This document shows, piece by piece, positions 23,856 through 33,018 of a DNA stretch of 64,000 nt (its first letter is position 1; each line of letters starts with the position of its first letter). The DNA is from Streptomyces justiciae (GTDB lineage Bacteria; Actinomycetota; Actinomycetes; Streptomycetales; Streptomycetaceae). The notes under the pieces were generated by a model, which saw only the letters and a program-made list of their open reading frames with translations, had not been told where the DNA came from and did no database searches. A program made the translations under genes and the position numbers. The stretch lies in contig NZ_JADDXU010000011.1 of NCBI RefSeq assembly GCF_015163075.1, forward strand, positions 62,001 through 126,000. Direction: 5' to 3'.

Positions 23856-25184
23856 GTGAGCTTGACGAGCGACAGAGCCGGCGCGGCGACGCCGTTCGGG
23901 CCGCCCGAGTCGGGCGCGGTCGTCGTCTACCGGGGCGCCACCCTGTTCGACGGCACCGGCAGCCCGCCCCGGCCGGGCACGTCGATCGTCGTCGACGGCT
24001 CCGTGATCCGGGCCGTCGTGGACGACAACGACCCCGCGGCGTTCGTGGAGGGGGCCGAAGTCGTCGACTTGACGGGGCAGTTCGTCACTCCCGGGCTCGT
24101 CGACTCGCACCAGCACCTCGCCACGCCGCCCGACCGTCCGGCCGCCGAGGCCGTCCTGCGCCGTCTCGTGCACAGCGGAGTCACCGCCGTACGGGACATG
24201 GCCGACGACCTGCGTCAGCTCGGCGACCTCGCCCGGGCGGCACGGGTCGGGGAAATCCCCGCGCCCGACATCCACTACGCGGCGCTGATGGCAGGCCCCG
24301 GCTTCTTCGACGACCCCCGCACGCACCAGGTCACCCAGGGCGCGGTGGCGGGCGAGGTCCCCTGGATGCAGGCCGTCACCGACGCGAGCGACCTGCCGCT
24401 GGCCGTCGCCCTGGCCCGCGGCACCTCCGCGGCCGCCATCAAGGTGTACGCCGACCTCGACGCCTCCCTCGTCGCCGCCATCACCGCCGAGGCGCACCGG
24501 CAGGGCGTCCCGGTGTGGGCGCACGCCGCCGTGTTCCCGGCGTCGCCGGGCGATGTCGTCGCGGCGGGTGTGGACAGCGTCTCGCATGTCACGCTGGTCG
24601 CCCATGAGGCGGCGACCGGGCCGCTCACGTCGTACAAGGACAAGCCGCCCGTCGACCACGCGAGCCTGGTCACCGGGGAGGACGAGCGGCTGGAGAAGCT
24701 CTTCGCCCGGATGCGCGAGCAGGGCGTCGTGCTGGACGCGACCGCCGGGCTGTACGCCTCCCGTGAGTTCGTGACCGACGACCCGGAGGCGGCCGAACGC
24801 GCGGCCCGTAACACGGAGTTGGCGATCGCCCTGACCAAGCAGGCACACCGCGCGGGCGTGGAGTTGGCCACCGGGACCGACTACGAGACACCGCCTGAGG
24901 AGCCGTTCCCCGCCTTGTACGAGGAACTCGCCTTTCTGGTACGGCGATGCGGCCTCCCGGCGGCGGACGTGCTGCGCTCGGCGACCCTCGTGGGTGCCCG
25001 CAGCGCCGGCGTCGGACACCTCACCGGCAGTGTGGAACCGGGCAAGTTGGCCGACCTCGCGGTCTTCGCGCGGGACCCGCTGGCCGACATCGACCACCTG
25101 CGCACCATCACCCTGACCGTGAAGCGGGGCCACCGCTTCCCGCGCGCCGCCCACACCACCGACCTACCCGGGGAGAACCGTTGA
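23856..25184 (+). CDS. Metal-dependent amidohydrolase (imidazolonepropionase/prolidase-like)
   Basis: About 442 residues from GTG at 23856 (GTG at 23853 is equally possible), behind GAGGGA. It has the amidohydrolase-superfamily layout: a beta-sandwich strand VVVYRGATLFDGTG, then the metal motif VDSHQHLA (His85, His87), a likely bridging Lys in AAIKVYAD, VWAHAAV, and the final metal Asp in ATGTDYE. The C-terminal GSVEPGKLADLAVFARDPL closes the sandwich. Related enzymes cleave N-acyl or Xaa-Pro dipeptides or cyclic amides. It overlaps the following dipeptidase gene by four bases. Confidence 0.88.
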   Translation: MSLTSDRAGAATPFGPPESGAVVVYRGATLFDGTGSPPRPGTSIVVDGSVIRAVVDDNDPAAFVEGAEVVDLTGQFVTPGLVDSHQHLATPPDRPAAEAVLRRLVHSGVTAVRDMADDLRQLGDLARAARVGEIPAPDIHYAALMAGPGFFDDPRTHQVTQGAVAGEVPWMQAVTDASDLPLAVALARGTSAAAIKVYADLDASLVAAITAEAHRQGVPVWAHAAVFPASPGDVVAAGVDSVSHVTLVAHEAATGPLTSYKDKPPVDHASLVTGEDERLEKLFARMREQGVVLDATAGLYASREFVTDDPEAAERAARNTELAIALTKQAHRAGVELATGTDYETPPEEPFPALYEELAFLVRRCGLPAADVLRSATLVGARSAGVGHLTGSVEPGKLADLAVFARDPLADIDHLRTITLTVKRGHRFPRAAHTTDLPGENR

Positions 25185-26242
25185 CCGGCACGCCGATGAT
25201 CATCAACGCGCTCGGCCAGCTCGACAATCCCAACGCCCCGCAGTCGCTGGCCGCCGCGGGCGACCTCAACGCCAGCGGCGAACAACTCACGGTCGACGCC
25301 CGCACGTTGACCGAGGCACGCGCCTCCGGCCTGACCGCCGTCAACATCACCCTCGGCTATGTGATGGGCGACCTGCCGCCCTACGAGCACACCCTGCACG
25401 AGATCGACGTGTGGGACGGCGTCATCGCCCGGCACCCCGAGGACCTGCTGAAGGTCACGAGCGTCGCCGACCTCCACACCGCGCACCGTGACGGGCGGAT
25501 CGGTGTCATCTACGGCTTCCAGAACGCGGAGGCCGTCGGGGACGACGTCGGCCGGGTTGCTACGTTCGCCGAACGCGGCGTCCGTGTGGTGCAGTTGACG
25601 TACAACCAGGCCAACCAGCTGGGCGGCGGATCGATGGCGCCCGCCGACACCCCGCTGACCGCCTTCGGACGCGAGGTGGTCGACGCGCTCAACCAACAGC
25701 ATCTGATGGTCGACCTCTCGCACAGCGGTGAGCGCACGTGTCTCGACGCCGCCAAGCACTCCTCCGTGCCGGTGTCGATCAACCACACCGGATGCCGGGC
25801 GCTGACCGATCTGCCGCGCAACAAGACGGACGAGGAACTGCGCCTGGTGGCCTCGCGGGGCGGATTCGTCGGCATCTACTTCATGCCGTTCCTCAACCCC
25901 ACCGGCCACGCGTGCGCGGCCGACGTGGTCGAGCATCTCGTGCACGCCGTGAACGTGTGCGGAGAGGACCACGTCGGGATCGGCACCGACGGGCCGGTCA
26001 CCGCCATCGACGACCTCGACGCGTACCGGGCCAGCCTCGCCGAACATGTGGCACGGCGTCAGGAGGCCGGGGTGTCGGCGGCCGGAGAACGCGCGGACAC
26101 CTTCCCGTTCGTCGTCGACCTGCGCGGTGTGGAGCAGTTCCGTGAGCTGATACGTCTGCTGGAGCGGCGCGGCTGGTCCGCGACACGTATCGAGAAGGTC
26201 ATGGGCCGCAACTTCGTCGCGTACGCGGAACGGGTGTGGTGA
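25181..26242 (+). CDS. Membrane-dipeptidase-type peptidase (family M19)
   Basis: A 353-residue protein from TTG at 25181 (GGGGAG five bases upstream; ATG at 25196 is an alternative). M19 features include VIYGFQNAEA, MVDLSHSGERTCLDAA, VSINHTGCRALTD and HVGIGTDGP, which place the metal-binding Glu, His and His-Asp residues of renal-dipeptidase-like enzymes. The usual N-terminal His-x-Asp motif is not obvious; the start reads INALGQLDNP instead, so the metal site may be modified. It is coupled to the amidohydrolase, and hydrolysis of a small dipeptide-like substrate is likely. Confidence 0.85.
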   Translation: MTGTPMIINALGQLDNPNAPQSLAAAGDLNASGEQLTVDARTLTEARASGLTAVNITLGYVMGDLPPYEHTLHEIDVWDGVIARHPEDLLKVTSVADLHTAHRDGRIGVIYGFQNAEAVGDDVGRVATFAERGVRVVQLTYNQANQLGGGSMAPADTPLTAFGREVVDALNQQHLMVDLSHSGERTCLDAAKHSSVPVSINHTGCRALTDLPRNKTDEELRLVASRGGFVGIYFMPFLNPTGHACAADVVEHLVHAVNVCGEDHVGIGTDGPVTAIDDLDAYRASLAEHVARRQEAGVSAAGERADTFPFVVDLRGVEQFRELIRLLERRGWSATRIEKVMGRNFVAYAERVW

Positions 26243-26366
26243 ACCCCCGATGCCGGCCCGGTGCCCCCTCACACCCCTAGTTGCTGCGTCAACTACCATG
26301 TGGGCGCATGGGGCGCCGACCGCGGCACACCCGACACACAGACCGGCCTGCCCGGGGAGGCGCACA

Positions 26367-26870
26367 GTGAGTGAGCACAGCAACGGGTCCGCCCCGCGCA
26401 GGATCTTCATCGACAAGCAGAGCCCGCAGGCCTTCCAGGCTCTGGTGAAGACCTCGGAGGCGGTGGGTGCGACGGCCGCGGAGGCGGGGCTCGACCGGAC
26501 GACCGTCGAGCTGATCAACCTCCGCGTGTCCCAGGTGAACGGCTGTGCCTACTGCCTCGATCTGCACACCCGGAGGGCCCTGCGCGCGGGTGAGTCGGCG
26601 CAGCGCCTGGGTGTCCTGGCGGCCTGGCGGGACGCCGACGTGTTCACCCCCGTGGAGCGTGCGGCACTGGAGCTCGCGGAGTCGACCACCCTTGCGACCG
26701 ACTCCGCCGCCCAGGAGGCCGCGTACGGTGTCGCCCGTCGCATCCTCACCGAGGACCAGATCTCGGCCGTGATCTGGGTAGCTGTCACGATCGGCGCCTT
26801 CAACCGCGTGTCCATCATGAGCAAGCACCCCGTGACGGCGCCGCGCCAGGCCGCCGCCACCGTCAGTTGA
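26367..26870 (+). CDS. Carboxymuconolactone decarboxylase/AhpD-like protein
   Basis: A 167-residue all-helical protein from GTG at 26367 with GGGGAGG six bases upstream. The AhpD signature NGCAYCLDLHTRRA gives the redox pair Cys60/Cys63 and His67. Such proteins reduce peroxides or peroxiredoxins as alkylhydroperoxidase-like disulfide reductases. It sits 124 bases after the dipeptidase on the same strand and has its own ribosome-binding site, so it may be a separate stress-response unit. Confidence 0.9.
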   Translation: MSEHSNGSAPRRIFIDKQSPQAFQALVKTSEAVGATAAEAGLDRTTVELINLRVSQVNGCAYCLDLHTRRALRAGESAQRLGVLAAWRDADVFTPVERAALELAESTTLATDSAAQEAAYGVARRILTEDQISAVIWVAVTIGAFNRVSIMSKHPVTAPRQAAATVS

Positions 26871-26886
26871 CGAGCCGTCCACTAGG

Positions 26887-28329
26887 TCAGCGTGTGAGTG
26901 ATGCGCCAACTGCTCCGCTGTGCTTCCTCACCACTTCCCGGTACCACAACGCGCTGTCCTTGAGCGTGCGGCGCTGGGTCTCGTAGTCGACATGGACGAT
27001 GCCGAAGCGCTTCGAGTAGCCGTAACCCCACTCGAAGTTGTCCATCAGCGACCACACGAAGTACCCCCGCAGATCCACGCCGGCGGCAAGGGCCCGCTGG
27101 GCGGCGGCGAGGTGGCGGTGGATGTAGTCCACGCGCTCGGGGTCGTGCACGGCGTGACCGCCGTCGGGGCCGACGGTGACCTGGTCCTCGAAGGCCGCTC
27201 CGTTCTCCGTGATGACCAGCGGCTGGCCGGGGAAGCGGGCGTGCAGGTCAAGGAGGAGTTCCTCCAGACCGTCGGGGTCGATGTTCCAGCCCATGGCGGT
27301 GTGCGGGCCGTCCGTCGCGTGGAACTCGACCTGCGGTGAGCCGGGCCAGGGCGAGCCGCCCACGTCCTTGTGCCCGTCGTTGTTCTGGCGGGGCGCACCG
27401 CCGTCCCAGAGGCCGACCGTGGTGGTGGCGTAGTAGTTGACGCCGAGCAGGTCCACGGGCTGGTGGATCCGGGCCAGGTCGCCGTCCTCGACGAACGCCC
27501 AGTCGGTGATCCCCGCGGTGTCCTCGATGAGGTCCTGGGGGTAGTGGCCGCGCAGCAGGGGCCCGGTGAAGGCCCGGTTGGCGAGGGCGTCGATCCGTCG
27601 TACGGCCTCCTCCGCACCCTCTCCCTTGCCGCGCAGGACATGGAAGTTGAGGGTGATCGAGTACTGCGGGTCGTTCGTGGTGACCGCCCTCAGCTGCTCG
27701 ACCGCGAGACCGTGGGCGAGGTTGAGGTGGTGGACGGCGGTCAGCGCCGCGGCGCCGTCGGTGCGGCCGGGGGCGTGCGCGCCGGAGCCGTAGCCGAGGT
27801 AGGCGGAGCACCAGGGTTCGTTCAGGGTCGTCCAGATCGCGACCCGGTCGCCGAGAGCTTCGCCGACGATACGGGCGTAGTCGGCGAAGGCGTGGGCGGT
27901 GGCGCGGTTGGTCCAGCCGCCCTCGTCCTCCAACGCCTGCGGCAGGTCCCAGTGATAGAGCGTCGCGACCGGCGTGATGTCCCGGGCGAGCAAGCCGTCG
28001 ACCAGACGGCTGTAGAAGTCCAGACCCTTGGGGTTGGCCGGGCCGCGGCCCGTGGGCTGTATGCGCGGCCAGGCGATGGAGAAGCGGTAGGCCCGCAGGC
28101 CCAGCGACGCCATGAGGTCGAGGTCGGCTTCGAGGCGGTGGTAGTGATCGGCGGCGACGTCACCGGTGTCGCCGTTCCAGGTCTTGCCCGGGGTGTGGGA
28201 GAAGGTGTCCCAGATCGAGGGACCGCGCCCGTCCTCGTCGGCGGCGCCCTCGATCTGGTAGGCGGCGGTCGCGGAGCCGAGGAGGAAGTGCGCGGGGAAG
28301 GACAGGGGCGGTTGCTGGGCTGTCGTCAT
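26887..28329 (-). CDS. Family GH1 beta-glucosidase/beta-galactosidase
   Basis: A 480-residue cytoplasmic glycoside hydrolase. The acid/base is Glu171 in TTLNEPW and the nucleophile is Glu375 in VITENG. The N-terminal FLLGSATAAYQIEGA signature of GH1 is at 16-30, and no signal peptide is present, so it acts on imported oligosaccharides. It is divergent from the GH43 gene, with a perfect LacI-type operator (28372-28383) between them. Beta-glucosidase is the commonest activity; beta-galactosidase is also possible given the galactanase nearby. Confidence 0.95.
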   Translation of the reverse strand: MTTAQQPPLSFPAHFLLGSATAAYQIEGAADEDGRGPSIWDTFSHTPGKTWNGDTGDVAADHYHRLEADLDLMASLGLRAYRFSIAWPRIQPTGRGPANPKGLDFYSRLVDGLLARDITPVATLYHWDLPQALEDEGGWTNRATAHAFADYARIVGEALGDRVAIWTTLNEPWCSAYLGYGSGAHAPGRTDGAAALTAVHHLNLAHGLAVEQLRAVTTNDPQYSITLNFHVLRGKGEGAEEAVRRIDALANRAFTGPLLRGHYPQDLIEDTAGITDWAFVEDGDLARIHQPVDLLGVNYYATTTVGLWDGGAPRQNNDGHKDVGGSPWPGSPQVEFHATDGPHTAMGWNIDPDGLEELLLDLHARFPGQPLVITENGAAFEDQVTVGPDGGHAVHDPERVDYIHRHLAAAQRALAAGVDLRGYFVWSLMDNFEWGYGYSKRFGIVHVDYETQRRTLKDSALWYREVVRKHSGAVGASLTR

Positions 28330-28371
28330 GCGGATTTCTCTCTGCTGGTATCGGCCGGGAACCAACGCGAT

Positions 28372-28383
28372 GTTAACGTTAAC
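28372..28383. promoter_or_regulatory. LacI-family operator GTTAACGTTAAC
   Basis: A perfect 12-base palindrome centred on CG, the classic shape of LacI/GalR-type operators. It lies about 45 bases upstream of the GH1 start and about 95 upstream of the GH43 start, so one site could repress both divergent genes. The LacI gene at 30067 is the obvious candidate regulator. Confidence 0.75.
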
Positions 28384-28478
28384 AAGCCGTCCAGGTCTTC
28401 ACCCCGACGAACCTCGCTTCCCGTCCCGCACCATCCCGCTCCCCGTCCCGCACCACCCCGCCGCCTCGGAGTGCGCCC

Positions 28479-30011
28479 GTGCCGACCTTCTCCAACCCCG
28501 TTCTCGCAGGCAGTCACCCGGACCCCTCGATCTGCCGGGTCGGGGAGGACTACTACCTCGTCACGTCGTCGTTCGCGTACTTCCCGGGGCTCCCCGTCCT
28601 GCACAGCCGCGACCTGGTGAACTGGCGACCGGTCGGCCATGTCGTGGACCGCCCCTCGCAGGTGTCACTGTCCGGGCTCGACGTCTCGGACGGCCTCTGG
28701 GCCGCCACGATCCGCCATCACGAGGGCACCTTCTACGTCGTCGTCGCCCTGGCGCGGGGCCGTCAGGGCAGCACCACGTATCTCTTCACCACCACCGACC
28801 CGGCCGGTCCCTGGTCGGAACCGGTCGTCCTGAACGCCGAGGGCATCGACCCGTCGCTCTTCTTCGACGACGACGGCCGCTGCTGGTTCACCGCCTGCCG
28901 CGACGCCGCCGAACCCGCGGTGACCGGCCCCGGTGAGCTGTGGATGCGCGAACTCGACCTGGAGACGCTGGCGTTGACCGGGCCGACGTACGCGCTGTGG
29001 TACGGCGCTATGCGCGGCGCGTGGGTGGAGGCGCCGCACCTGTACAAGCGGGACGGCGTGTACTGGCTCATCGCCGCTGAGGGCGGCACCGAACACCACC
29101 ACGCCGTGACGGCGGCCCGCGCCGACACCGTCACCGGGCCCTACTCCACCGACCCCAGAAGCCCGCTCCTCACCCACCGCCACCGCGGCGCGGCGGAGCC
29201 GATCCACAACGTGGGCCATGTCGACCTCGTCGACACACCCGCCGGGGAGACCTGGGCCGTGGCGCTCGCGATACGACCGATCGACGGCACCCACACCCTC
29301 GGCCGCGAGGTCTTCCTCGTACCCGTCGAATGGACGCCCAGGGGGCCGGTGTTCGCGCCCGAGACCGGCCGCGTACGGCTGACGGAGCGGCTGCCCGCGG
29401 GAACCGAGGCGAGCCAGCGCCAGGACACACCGGTGCGGTACGACTTCAAGGACCCGTCACTCGGCCCCGACTGGACGAGCCTGCGCGGACCGGTCGATGA
29501 CCTCGTCTCACCTCGCTCCGACGGAGCCGGCGTCACCATCCGCCTCTCCCCCGAGCCCCTGACCTCGACGGGCACACCCGTGTTCGTCGCGCGCCGCCAG
29601 CAACATGTGCGCCTGCACGCAGGCACCCGCATCCGCTTCGCGGCCTCATCGCCGACGCAGCAAGCGGGTCTGGTCGTCTTCCAGAACCACCACCAGCACG
29701 CCACTCTGTCCCTCACGGCCGACACGACCGGCGCCCCGCAGGTCGTCCTCACCGCGGTCGAGGCGGGCGTCGCCACCCGCCTCGGCGCGGTGCCCGTCGC
29801 GGACGGCGAAGTCGTCCTGAGCGTCGACAGCGACGAGGCCGGTTACACCTTCCATGTCGAGGACGGCACCCGGTCGACGCTGGGCAGCATCGAGCGGTCC
29901 TTCTTCAGTACGGAACGAGCGGGCGGGTTCGTCGGCGTGCATCTCGGCCTCTACGGCACGGGGGACTCGGGTGAGGCGCAGGTGCGCTGGTTCGAGTACA
30001 CACCCGACTGA
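28479..30011 (+). CDS. Family GH43 beta-xylosidase/alpha-L-arabinofuranosidase
   Basis: A 510-residue cytoplasmic enzyme. The five-bladed GH43 domain opens SNPVLAGSHPDPSIC with catalytic Asp15; the modulating Asp124 is in EGIDPSLF and the general acid Glu184 is in WVEAPHLYK. The last 190 residues form the second, jelly-roll domain typical of the long GH43 xylosidases. No signal peptide is present. It should trim xylose or arabinose from imported oligosaccharides. It begins with GTG at 28479 and is divergent from the GH1 gene across the LacI operator. Confidence 0.93.
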   Translation: MPTFSNPVLAGSHPDPSICRVGEDYYLVTSSFAYFPGLPVLHSRDLVNWRPVGHVVDRPSQVSLSGLDVSDGLWAATIRHHEGTFYVVVALARGRQGSTTYLFTTTDPAGPWSEPVVLNAEGIDPSLFFDDDGRCWFTACRDAAEPAVTGPGELWMRELDLETLALTGPTYALWYGAMRGAWVEAPHLYKRDGVYWLIAAEGGTEHHHAVTAARADTVTGPYSTDPRSPLLTHRHRGAAEPIHNVGHVDLVDTPAGETWAVALAIRPIDGTHTLGREVFLVPVEWTPRGPVFAPETGRVRLTERLPAGTEASQRQDTPVRYDFKDPSLGPDWTSLRGPVDDLVSPRSDGAGVTIRLSPEPLTSTGTPVFVARRQQHVRLHAGTRIRFAASSPTQQAGLVVFQNHHQHATLSLTADTTGAPQVVLTAVEAGVATRLGAVPVADGEVVLSVDSDEAGYTFHVEDGTRSTLGSIERSFFSTERAGGFVGVHLGLYGTGDSGEAQVRWFEYTPD

Positions 30012-30066
30012 CCTGGCGCACGGTCCGGGCTGGGTCAGCTAGTCGGCGAGTCCGCTGGGTGCCGTT

Positions 30067-31083
30067 TCAGGAAGCCGAGCGGGGAGCGGCAGTGCTACGC
30101 CGTACGACGAGACGCGGAGCGATCTTGTGGCGTTCCGCCGGCTCCCCGCCCAGCATCCGCACCAGCACCTCGATGGCACTGCTGCCGACATGGGCGAAGT
30201 CCTGCCGGACCGTGGTCAGGGCCGGGACCAGGTATCCGGCGCCCTTCATGTCGTCGAAGCCCACGACCGACACGTCCTGCGGCACCCGCACGCCCCGCTC
30301 GGCGAACGCGGCCAGTGCTCCCATCGCCATCTGGTCGTTCCCGGCGAAGACCGCGGTGGGCAGGACGGCGTCGGCCGCGCAGAGTTGGTGGGCGAGACGG
30401 AATCCGCTCTCCGCGCTGAAGTCGCCCTCCAGCAGGGCCCCTCCGGCTCCCGCGGCGGCGAGTTCCGCCCGCCAGCCCTCTACGCGGGCCCGGGCGTCGA
30501 AGGTGCGCAGCGCACCCGTGAGGTGGGCGATGTCGCGGTGTCCGAGGTCGAGGAGGTGGCGGACGGCGAGACGGGCGCCGAGTTCCTGGTCGACCTCGAC
30601 GAAGCTCAGCTCGGGGTTGGGGACGTTGCCGGACATCACCACCGCGACCGGCACCCCGATGGAGAGGCGGGTGAGTGCCTCCACGGCGACGGGACGGTCG
30701 GCGACGACCGCGATCGCCTCCACCGACTGGTCGGTGAGCCGTTGCAGCGTCTCCACGAGGTCACCGGTGGTGCTCTCGCCCTGCCTGCTGGCCAGGCTCA
30801 CCCAGTAGCCGGCCTCCTTGGCGGCCGTCTCCACGCCGAGGAGGATTCGGGGCAGCTCGAACAGGTCCGAGCCCACGATCACGACACCGATCGTCGAGGA
30901 ACGGCGGCTCTTGAGGGCCCTGGCGACGCTGTTGCGGCGGTATCCCAATTTCTCGATCGCCGCCTCGACCCGGGTGCGGGTCTCCGGGCGGACCGACGGG
31001 TGGCCATTGATGACGCGGGAGACGGTGATGTGCGAGACGCCGGCCTCCCGGGCCACGTCCATCATGCCTGGCGGCCGGTCCAT
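30067..31083 (-). CDS. LacI-family transcriptional repressor
   Basis: A 338-residue regulator. The helix-turn-helix and hinge are at residues 7-60 (MMDVAREAGVSHITVSRVINGHPSV to LGYRRNSVARALKS), followed by a periplasmic-binding-protein-like sugar domain (GVVIVGSDLFELPRILLGV to FDDMKGAGYLVPALTTVRQDF). It is convergent with the GH43 gene and close to the GH1 and GH53 genes, so it probably represses this polysaccharide set until a sugar ligand binds. The ATG at 31081-31083 places the HTH at the usual distance from the N-terminus. Confidence 0.92.
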   Translation of the reverse strand: MDRPPGMMDVAREAGVSHITVSRVINGHPSVRPETRTRVEAAIEKLGYRRNSVARALKSRRSSTIGVVIVGSDLFELPRILLGVETAAKEAGYWVSLASRQGESTTGDLVETLQRLTDQSVEAIAVVADRPVAVEALTRLSIGVPVAVVMSGNVPNPELSFVEVDQELGARLAVRHLLDLGHRDIAHLTGALRTFDARARVEGWRAELAAAGAGGALLEGDFSAESGFRLAHQLCAADAVLPTAVFAGNDQMAMGALAAFAERGVRVPQDVSVVGFDDMKGAGYLVPALTTVRQDFAHVGSSAIEVLVRMLGGEPAERHKIAPRLVVRRSTAAPRSAS

Positions 31084-31178
31084 GTCACTCGTCCTCTGCC
31101 CTCAACCTCAGCAGGCGGCCCCGCGCCCACCGCCGATACTGTCACAGGCGCCGATCCGCCCCGGTGTGGACTCGTCCG

Positions 31179-31733
31179 TCACTCGGTCGCCCTGTCCTTG
31201 CGACGCTCCGCGCCGAGACCGGCGAAATAGTCGATGAGGTCGGGGTCGTCCACGGTGGCGGGGTTGACGACCTGCTCGACCGGGGCACCCTGGAGCAGGC
31301 GTTTGACCGGGACCTCCAGCTTCTTGCCGGTGCGGGTGTGCGGGATGCCCGGCACTTCGAGGATCTCGTCCGGGACGTGGCGCGGTGAGGCACCCGTGCG
31401 GACGGCGGCGCGGATCTTCTCGCGCAGGGCGTCGTCCAGCTCGACACCGGCCGCGGGGACGACGAACAGCGGCATCCAGTAGCCGCCGTCCGGCTCCTCC
31501 GCGCCGATGACCAGGGCTTCGGTGATCTCGGGGAGGCGTTCGACGACGTCGTGGATGTCGGCGCTGCCCAGGCGGACGCCGTTGCGGTTGAGCGTGCTGT
31601 CGGAGCGGCCGTGGACGATGACCGAGCCATGCCCCGTGACCGTGATCCAGTCGCCGTGCCGCCAGATGCCGGGGTAGGAGGAGAAGTAGGCGTCGCGGTA
31701 GCGGGTGCCGTCGGGGTAGGGGACACCCGGCAC
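31179..31733 (-). pseudogene. Acetoacetyl-CoA synthetase, C-terminal fragment
   Basis: The 184-residue frame matches only the last quarter of an acetoacetate-CoA ligase (full length about 650): GTRYRDAYFSSYPGIWRHGDW, then HGRSDSTLNRNGVRLGSADI, and the catalytic-Lys block PGIPHTRTGKKLEVPVK. The adenylate-forming core and N-terminus are missing. The sequence just upstream belongs to a different gene fragment, so this is a truncation rather than a misread start. A ribosome-binding-site-like GGAAGGGGGAC happens to precede a GTG at 31733, so a short protein could still be made. Confidence 0.75.
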
Positions 31734-31781
31734 CGTCCCCCTTCCTTTCGCGTCAACAACCGCCCGGACCCGACCCGAGCC

Positions 31782-31968
31782 TCAACCAGGCAGTACCGCC
31801 AGCCGGTTGACCTCGGCGGGGCGCTCCTGCTGGATCCAGTGGCCGCAGCCGTCGAGGATGTGGGACGAGACCAGCCCGGGAAGCGTGACCGGGTAGGCGT
31901 CGATCGCGTCGGCCGGCCAGGTCGTGGACGCGTCCAGGCTGCCGCCGACGAACAGGGACGGCGAACGG
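31782..31968 (-). pseudogene. Alpha/beta hydrolase (epoxide-hydrolase-like), C-terminal fragment
   Basis: A minus-strand frame ending TGA at 31782-31784 gives PSLFVGGSLDASTTWP and then HILDGCGHWIQQERPAEVN. This is the C-terminal catalytic Asp and His region of epoxide-hydrolase-type alpha/beta hydrolases (GCGHWxQQERPAEVN). Only about 60 residues remain, cut off where the GH53 gene ends. With the neighbouring CoA-ligase fragment, it marks a deletion scar. Confidence 0.65.
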
Positions 31969-33018
31969 TCAGCGTGCTTCCAGGAAGCCGTCGAGGGCGG
32001 TGGTGGGGCGCCGGGTGGTGGGGTCCCAGGCGCCGCTGCCGTAGCTGGTGAACGGCGAGTAGCCCTCGGGCTCCCAGTAGATGGTGCCGAGGCCTCCGAT
32101 GCCCCGCAGCCCGGTGATGAAAGCCTTGAGCGAGTCGCGGACCTGGGTGGGTTTGTTCAGCGGGCCGCCGTACTCCACCTGCATGACCGGTTTGCCGTAG
32201 GTGGACTGGATGGTCTGCATGGCGCTCAGCACGCCGGGCACGTTGCCGTCCTGCGCGTACGAGGACAGGCCGGTGATGTCCCATCTCCCGCCGTTGTCCC
32301 GGTAGGCATTGAGGAAGTTCAGGACGCTGTCGAGCTTCTGCGGCTGGGCCGCGTGCACCAGCACCGGTGTGCTGGGGAAGACGTGCTTGGACATGTCGTA
32401 CGCGGCGTTCAACAGGCCTGTCATCTGAGCCGGGTTGCTGATGCTGCCGACCGGCTTGCAGATGCCGGAGTTGGTCTCGTTGCCGATCTTCACCCAGGCC
32501 GGGGTGACGCCGTAGTACTTGATGACGTTGCACGAGTGGTACACGTAGTCGTACATGGCGTCGAGCATCTGGCTGTAGCCCATGCTCGCCCAGGCCGCGG
32601 GCGGGTTCTGCACGCCGACCGAGTTCCAGGTGTGGCCGAAGTGGAAGCCGATGAGCACCTGCATGCCGGCGTCCTTGGCCCGCTTCGCCAGCTGTGCGGT
32701 CTCGTCGATGCCGCAATGGCCGTTGTCGGGGCTGTCGGAGAGGTTGACCCAGGTGCGCAGGCTGACCGCGGTGATGCCGTAGCCCTTGAGGATGGTGAAC
32801 AGGTCCTGGCGCACGCCGGCGCTGTTGTTCCAGTAGTAGCCGTTCGCCTCCATCTGGGGCATCCAGCTGATGTCCGCGCCCTTGATGTACGTCGCCGCTC
32901 GGGCCTCGCCGGCCAGCGGGCCGACGCCCAGGGCGAGCGCTCCGGCGCCGGCGGCGGCACCGCGCAGTACGCTGCGTCGCCGTAAGCCGGCGGGCTCGGT
33001 GTCTCTGCTGTCGGTCAT
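31969..33018 (-). CDS. Secreted family GH53 endo-beta-1,4-galactanase
   Basis: A 349-residue enzyme with a twin-arginine signal (GLRRRSVLRGAAAGAGALAL, about residues 11-30) and cleavage near residue 42. The GH53 TIM barrel begins TYIKGADISWMPQME. The acid/base is Glu181 (VKIGNETNSG) and the nucleophile is Glu282 (MQVEYGG). It should cut beta-1,4-galactan side chains of pectin outside the cell, feeding the cytoplasmic GH1/GH43 enzymes nearby. No LacI-type palindrome is seen upstream of it. Confidence 0.92.
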   Translation of the reverse strand: MTDSRDTEPAGLRRRSVLRGAAAGAGALALGVGPLAGEARAATYIKGADISWMPQMEANGYYWNNSAGVRQDLFTILKGYGITAVSLRTWVNLSDSPDNGHCGIDETAQLAKRAKDAGMQVLIGFHFGHTWNSVGVQNPPAAWASMGYSQMLDAMYDYVYHSCNVIKYYGVTPAWVKIGNETNSGICKPVGSISNPAQMTGLLNAAYDMSKHVFPSTPVLVHAAQPQKLDSVLNFLNAYRDNGGRWDITGLSSYAQDGNVPGVLSAMQTIQSTYGKPVMQVEYGGPLNKPTQVRDSLKAFITGLRGIGGLGTIYWEPEGYSPFTSYGSGAWDPTTRRPTTALDGFLEAR

